From the NCBI GenBank assembly GCA_026391115.1, contig JAPLER010000061.1:2390-26328 (forward strand): 23,939 bases of DNA. The letters are read 5' to 3'. The stretch's first letter is position 1, and each line of letters starts with the position of its first letter. Positions 23,645-23,939 of this stretch are shown piece by piece. The notes under the pieces are model-generated. The model saw only the letters and a list, made by a program, of their open reading frames with translations, did not search any database and was not told the DNA's origin. This stretch comes from Bacteroidota bacterium (GTDB lineage Bacteria > Bacteroidota > Bacteroidia > Chitinophagales > Chitinophagaceae). Both the position numbers and the translations under genes were made by a program.

Positions 23645-23821
23645 ATGGAAACAAATCCAGCAACAGAGGGTACAACACCTACCCCAAGCAAAAAAAACAA
23701 TTATCAAAACCTTGATGATTACCTAAGTGAATGTGGTGTTTCATTAACCAACGCCATACATTGAGCACTTAGCAATAGGGCGTATTGCTTTTAAAGATGA
23801 TATTGCTGCACAAACCACCCT
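23645..23821 (+). pseudogene. Short gene broken by a frameshift and a mobile element
   Basis: An ATG opens a 39-codon frame starting METNPATEGTTPTPSKKNN and containing YQNLDDYLSECGVSLTNAIH, which ends at a TGA at 23762. A coding-like stretch continues directly in another frame from 23760 (IEHLAIGRIAFKDDIAAQTTL) until the proposed insertion-sequence end at 23822. The simplest reading is that one gene suffered a small indel near 23758-23762 and was later cut by the insertion. I do not recognise the product. The upstream hairpin and a weak -7 element suggest that it was once expressed. It could instead be a genuine 39-residue peptide gene. Confidence 0.35.
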
Positions 23822-23939
23822 TGGACTGGACTTCCTACATTTGAGAGGACATTGCAACTAAGAGCAATTGCTTACTTTTAATTTTATGACAACAGCAAAA
23901 AGGTACTACACAACCGAGTTTAAAATCAAAGCAGTAGAA
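23822..23939 (+). mobile_element. Left end of an insertion sequence, probable IS3 family (partial)
   Basis: The window ends inside an element whose first gene is a transposase OrfA at 23886. The probable left end is TGGACTGGACTTCC from 23822, which resembles IS3-family terminal sequences (TG start, TxGACTGG pattern as in IS2) and gives a 64-base leader, typical of the family. The exact boundary is inferred because the right end is outside the window. Confidence 0.5.
23886..23939 (+). CDS. Transposase OrfA, helix-turn-helix type (N-terminus only)
   Basis: Eighteen codons are visible: MTTAKRYYTTEFKIKAVE. The KRxYxxEFKxxAV pattern is the standard N-terminus of the helix-turn-helix OrfA of IS3-family and related transposases, which bind the terminal repeats. 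The frame is open to the window edge. The family beyond that is inferred. Confidence 0.7.
   Translation, partial: MTTAKRYYTTEFKIKAVE

Noticed and set aside
1..23939. CRISPR array, tRNA, rRNA or tmRNA
   Set aside because: No regularly spaced repeats and no recognisable tRNA, rRNA or tmRNA segments were seen on either strand by eye.

Overview
The window is AT-rich chromosomal DNA from a member of the Bacteroidota, most likely a Chitinophagaceae-type (Chitinophagales) organism. The evidence is a type IX secretion (T9SS) C-terminal sorting domain, a TonB-dependent receptor with an N-terminal carboxypeptidase-regulatory-like domain, Bacteroidota-style promoters (TTTG-N19-TANNTTTG), A-rich leaders without Shine-Dalgarno sites, and two sigma-factor/membrane-protein loci typical of this phylum. 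The species cannot be named from sequence alone. No tRNA, rRNA or CRISPR array was seen, and no gene-free stretch exceeds about 300 bases.

Layout. (1) 1-2973: an ECF sigma factor overlapping a membrane-spanning anti-sigma-like protein that runs off the left edge (minus strand), divergent from a secreted protein with two PDZ domains; the spacer is rich in repeats. (2) 3044-5594: a Nudix hydrolase, a small lipoprotein with a textbook promoter, and two small outer-membrane beta-barrel proteins separated by a terminator. (3) 5650-7456: a second ECF operon (sigma factor, membrane-anchored putative anti-sigma with a repeated cytoplasmic motif, periplasmic Spy/CpxP-like sensor), closed by a terminator inside the last coding region. 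(4) 7500-12328: housekeeping genes accD, smpB, metF, an alkyltransferase-like DNA repair protein, a coiled-coil zinc-ribbon protein and a Nif3 family protein. (5) 12414-16530: a large secreted Asp-box protein with a T9SS domain, and a fatty acid desaturase. (6) 16602-19601: a lipoprotein-uvrC-lspA operon, in which LspA lacks a conserved internal block. (7) 19775-23427: a DUF4197 protein, a TonB-dependent receptor and a small His/Cys-rich secreted protein, probably a metal-uptake locus. (8) 23534-23939: a strong hairpin with repeated motifs, a broken short gene and the left end of an insertion sequence of probable IS3 type that runs off the right edge.

Functionally, two envelope-stress-type ECF circuits bracket a group of cell-envelope proteins. 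Three clear lipobox proteins (at 3539, 12414 and 19002) would need lipoprotein signal peptidase, which makes the apparent deletion in lspA notable. The alkyltransferase-like protein and UvrC would act in the same repair pathway. The observations most worth follow-up are the shortened LspA, the anti-sigma protein that appears to carry its own outer-membrane barrel, the His-rich protein/TonB receptor pair with a dyad at its start, the lipobox plus T9SS double signal, and the mobile-element junction with its hairpin at the right edge. I do not see a clearly new defence or biosynthetic system.
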